Source: Humibacillus xanthopallidus
GTDB lineage: Bacteria; Actinomycetota; Actinomycetes; Actinomycetales; Dermatophilaceae
Assembly (NCBI RefSeq): GCF_006716675.1
Contig: NZ_VFPM01000002.1
Coordinates: 1,116,001 to 1,180,000 of the forward strand
DNA length: 64,000 nt
Reading direction: 5' to 3'
Below the pieces are notes generated by a model. That model was not told the DNA's origin and did no database searches. It saw only the letters and a list, made by a program, of their open reading frames with translations. Below, in pieces: positions 61,356-64,000 of the stretch (position 1 is its first letter; every line of letters starts with the position of its first letter). Both the position numbers and the translations under genes were made by a program.

Positions 61356-62557
61356 GGTCACCCGCTCTCACGCGCCACCCGGCGGCCACCGACGCGGGCG
61401 GTCGCTGGGAGTCGCGGCTCATCCGCTCGGCGCACCCCGTCGTGGCCCGTGTCGTCGACCTCGCCGTCGCGCGCCGCCAGGTGACCAGGGTGCCGGGGGT
61501 GGGCCTGCTCGTCGCCGACCCGGAGGCGGCGCGCCGGGTGCTCTCCGACACCGCGCACTTCGCCAAGCAGGGCCCGGGGTCGTCCGGGGCGTTGTGGACT
61601 CCGGTCCTCGGTGAGCGCGTCCTGCTCAACATGGACGGGCCCGAGCACGCTCGGCTGAGACGGGTGCTCGCCGACCTCTTCTCCCCGCGCATCGTCGACG
61701 AGGTGTGCCGTGACGCTGCCCAGCCGCTCGTGGCTCGTGCGGCCGAACGGCTGCGGGCCGGGGAGCCGGTCGACGTCGCGCGCCTCGCGCGCGAGGTGGC
61801 TGCCGCAGTGATCGGCCTCGTCGTCGGGCTCTCGGGTGGTGCCGACCGGGCCGAGCTCCTGCGCGCGAGCGACGACATCGAGTCGATGGTCACCTGGCGC
61901 ACGCGCACCTTCGACGAGGCGGCCGTCGACCACGCGCGCCGGGCGCTCGCCGTCGTCCAGGACGCAGCCGAGGCCGCCCACCGCGCAGCAAGTGATGACA
62001 CGGTGATGGGCCGGCTTGCGCTGCAGGGTGTTTCGCTCGAGGAGGCTCGTTCGCTGGCAGCAGCTCTGTTCCTCACCGGCGTCGGCACGGTGAGCAGCGC
62101 CCTGCCGCGCATCGTCGGCCAGCTCGCCGATGCGGGCCTGCTCGACCGACCCGGGGCGGCGACCGCAGACCTCGACGCCGTCATCGCCGAGGGCCTGCGC
62201 ATGACGACACCGAGCCTCGTCACGCTCCGTCGCTGTTCGCGCCCGACCGAGCTTCACGGCATACGGCTGCGGCAGGACGAGCGGGTCGTTGTGCTCCTCT
62301 GGTGGGCCACCCGGCTGTCCGGCGGGTTCGACCCGGCGCGCCGCCCGCCCGCCGCGATGCGCCACCTGTGGTTCGGCGCGGGGTCGCACTTCTGCCTCGG
62401 CGCCCCGCTCGCGATCGCCGAGCTGCGTGCCATGGCGGGCATGGTGCTCGAGGTCGCGGCCGAGCGTGGGCTCGCCGTCACGCGGCGCACGGCCGCGCGG
62501 CGGGTGCTCGTGCCGCGCTACGCCGAGCTGTCGGTCGGCGCCGGGGCTCCCGGATGA
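61352..62557 (+). CDS. Cytochrome P450 with altered I-helix
   Basis: 401 residues. Heme loop FGAGSHFCLGAPLAIAE and ExxR (EGLRMTTP) are normal. The I-helix reads FLTGVGTVSSALP: the acidic residue before the conserved Thr is Gly. That acid normally helps proton delivery for oxygen activation, so chemistry may rely on a substrate carboxylate or peroxide, or be non-standard. It overlaps neighbours by 4 nt on both sides (GTGA and ATGA). Confidence 0.9.
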   Translation: MRSPALTRHPAATDAGGRWESRLIRSAHPVVARVVDLAVARRQVTRVPGVGLLVADPEAARRVLSDTAHFAKQGPGSSGALWTPVLGERVLLNMDGPEHARLRRVLADLFSPRIVDEVCRDAAQPLVARAAERLRAGEPVDVARLAREVAAAVIGLVVGLSGGADRAELLRASDDIESMVTWRTRTFDEAAVDHARRALAVVQDAAEAAHRAASDDTVMGRLALQGVSLEEARSLAAALFLTGVGTVSSALPRIVGQLADAGLLDRPGAATADLDAVIAEGLRMTTPSLVTLRRCSRPTELHGIRLRQDERVVVLLWWATRLSGGFDPARRPPAAMRHLWFGAGSHFCLGAPLAIAELRAMAGMVLEVAAERGLAVTRRTAARRVLVPRYAELSVGAGAPG

Positions 62558-64000
62558 CCGTCACGTCGGCGCCTGACGTCGTCAGCGCCCTGCTCGACCG
62601 GGCCGCTGCCCACCCCGCCCGCGTGGCGATCCGCGACCACCGTGGCCGCTCGGTGACCTACGGCGACCTGGGGCGCGGGATCAGGGCTCTCGCGACGCAC
62701 CTCGAGGAGTCAGGCGTCGCCCACGGTGACGGGGTGCTCCTCGCGGTGCGCCCCTCGCCCCGCGCGGTGATGGCGGCGCTCGGCGTCGTGCTGGCTCGCG
62801 GGGTCGTCGTCGTCGCCGACCCGGGGGCCGGGGCGGCGCTGCGAGACGTGAGACGGCGTATCGTCCCCGTGCGAGCCGCCGTCGCCGACACGGTGGTCCA
62901 CGCTGCGACGACGCGGCCGCTCTCAGCCCTCCTCGCGCGGTGGCCCGCGACGGCGGGTCTCCAGCTGTCCGACCTGTCGGAGCCCCACCTCGTGCACGTC
63001 GTCACCGGTCCACGCCTGCCGGGAGTGCCCCGGTCGGCGACCCGGTGGGAGTCCTTGCCCGAGGGGGCCGTGACCCGGCCCGCAGGTGACGCGTCGCGCG
63101 ACGCCCTCGTCGTCTTCACCTCCGGCTCCACCGCCGCCCCGCGCGCCGTCGTGCACAGCGTGCGCTCGCTCTCCGCGGGAGTGCGCGCGGCGGTCGAGGC
63201 GCTGGGCCTCGACGAGCGCGTCGTCATGCACACCGACCAGCTGATGATCGGCCTGCCCACCCTCGTCGCCGGTGGCCGGTGGTCGCTCCCGCCGGTGACG
63301 GCGACGACGGCTGCCTCGGTGCGTCAGGCGGCTCGCGAGCGCGCCACACACCTGTATGCCGTGCCCGCCAAGCTCCTCGCGGCGGCCGAGCTCGGCCTGC
63401 CGCAGACGGTCCGGCACGTCGCCATGGGTGGGGCGCCGGTGCTCCCGACGGGCATCCGCCGGATCACGCAGCTCGTGCCCGGGGTGACGGTGCGTGCGGT
63501 CTACGGCCTCACCGAGGCGCTGCCGGTCGCGGTGGCCACGGGCGAGCAGGTGCTCGACTCGCCCCCCGGACGCACGTGCCTCGGGTTCCCGCTCCCCGGG
63601 GTGTCGGTGCGCATCGACACCCCTGCGGGCAGCGCCGACGTCGGCCCGGGCGCAGCGGCCGACGGCGCGGCCGACGTGGGCGAGATCGTCGTCGTCGCCC
63701 CCCAGGGCCGAGACCGGATCGCGGGCGAGCAGCCGACGCGAGAGGTGCGGACCGGTGACCTCGGGTCGCTCGGGCCGGACGGCACCCTGCTGCTTGCCGG
63801 ACGGTCCAAGAGCATGATCATCCGGGGTCAGGCCAACATCTACCCCGACCTCGTCGAGCCGCTCCTGCGCGAGCACGCCGGGCTCGCGATCCGTGACTGC
63901 GCCCTCGTGGGGGTGCCCGACCCGGTGTCGGGTGAGGAGCGGGTCGTGCTCGCCGTCGTGCCCGAAGCCCCGCAGACGCAGCGGTCCCGGTCGACCGCCC
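62554..64000 (+). CDS. OleC-like acyl-AMP ligase (3' part cut off)
   Basis: Open to the right edge; the visible 482 residues are an ANL-family enzyme. The N-terminal domain is followed by a phosphate loop VVFTSGSTAAPRAVVHS in which the usual G-x-P-K-G is A-A-P-R-A. YGLTEALP, RTGDLGSLG and the hinge region MIIRGQANIYPDLVEPLL remain; the last motif recalls OleC beta-lactone synthetases and fatty-acyl-AMP ligases. The ATG overlaps the P450 stop by ATGA. It acts on the same pathway as the KASIII gene by context. Confidence 0.8.
   Translation, partial: MTVTSAPDVVSALLDRAAAHPARVAIRDHRGRSVTYGDLGRGIRALATHLEESGVAHGDGVLLAVRPSPRAVMAALGVVLARGVVVVADPGAGAALRDVRRRIVPVRAAVADTVVHAATTRPLSALLARWPATAGLQLSDLSEPHLVHVVTGPRLPGVPRSATRWESLPEGAVTRPAGDASRDALVVFTSGSTAAPRAVVHSVRSLSAGVRAAVEALGLDERVVMHTDQLMIGLPTLVAGGRWSLPPVTATTAASVRQAARERATHLYAVPAKLLAAAELGLPQTVRHVAMGGAPVLPTGIRRITQLVPGVTVRAVYGLTEALPVAVATGEQVLDSPPGRTCLGFPLPGVSVRIDTPAGSADVGPGAAADGAADVGEIVVVAPQGRDRIAGEQPTREVRTGDLGSLGPDGTLLLAGRSKSMIIRGQANIYPDLVEPLLREHAGLAIRDCALVGVPDPVSGEERVVLAVVPEAPQTQRSRSTA

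Noticed and set aside
1..64000. The GTATGCCG octamer as a Chi-like or KOPS-like polar signal
   Set aside because: The two orientations are almost equal (23 and 21) on a window that should lie in one replichore, so no strand bias is visible.
1..64000. tRNA, rRNA, insertion sequences or phage genes
   Set aside because: No T-loop-like GGTTCGAAT elements in tRNA context, no transposase or integrase motifs, and no att-like repeats were seen in the reading.

Overview
The window is high-GC DNA whose gene content and order point to an actinobacterium. The inferred placement is near the Intrasporangiaceae/Dermatophilaceae of the Micrococcales; no rRNA is present to confirm it. The backbone is the actinobacterial housekeeping string rpsB-tsf / pyrH-frr-cdsA / rlmN / dxr-rseP-ispG / proS, all on the + strand. 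Accessory blocks are inserted between its members. No tRNA, rRNA, CRISPR array or insertion sequence was recognised. No stretch longer than 300 bases is without a gene.

Layout. 1-1041: cut-off membrane protein (DUF6541-like, minus). 1320-3165: rpsB-tsf. 3286-5407: ABM-like membrane protein and a convergent amidase. 5535-7709: sulfide:quinone oxidoreductase, DsrC-like and DsrE2-like operon behind a CsoR-type operator. 7829-11205: response regulator and a histidine kinase fused in frame to a DUF4153/4173-like membrane domain. 11220-12362: class V aminotransferase. 12485-16951: pyrH, frr, cdsA, a short-chain dehydrogenase, rlmN. 17109-27523: mixed metabolism and transport (Ald/PNT-family enzyme, GlxA-type regulator, MFS, propionyl-CoA synthetase, LOG protein, acyl-CoA ligase, AEC carrier, Gly/Asp-repeat protein). 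27688-38239: polyamine use locus (class III aminotransferase and Lrp regulator, divergent from aldehyde dehydrogenase, PotD-A-B-C, a saccharopine-dehydrogenase-like protein and succinate-semialdehyde dehydrogenase). 38301-40772: DnaB-like ATPase, RNase Sa-like RNase with its barstar, pyridoxamine-oxidase-like protein. 40806-44856: dxr, rseP, ispG (dxr and ispG serve the MEP isoprenoid pathway).

45025-54686: a 1305-residue Pls-type nonribosomal peptide synthetase whose adenylation-domain code resembles a lysine code, a leaderless M1 metallopeptidase, a phosphopantetheinyl transferase, acetyltransferases (one frameshifted) and small membrane proteins. 54854-58181: proS with a HAD hydrolase and a TauE/SafE transporter chained by 4-nt overlaps. 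58183-64000: a P450 divergent from a tightly overlapping KASIII - glycosyltransferase - P450 - acyl-AMP ligase operon that runs off the right edge. This looks like an undescribed lipid or natural-product pathway.

Two sequence-wide patterns stand out. First, the octamer GTATGCCG (or CGGCATAC) occurs about 44 times, far above expectation, in both orientations. Second, most genes that head a transcription unit have a -10-like hexamer (xAxxxT) ending 5-7 nt before their ATG or GTG, the signature of leaderless mRNAs. I used this rule to choose starts where it applied.
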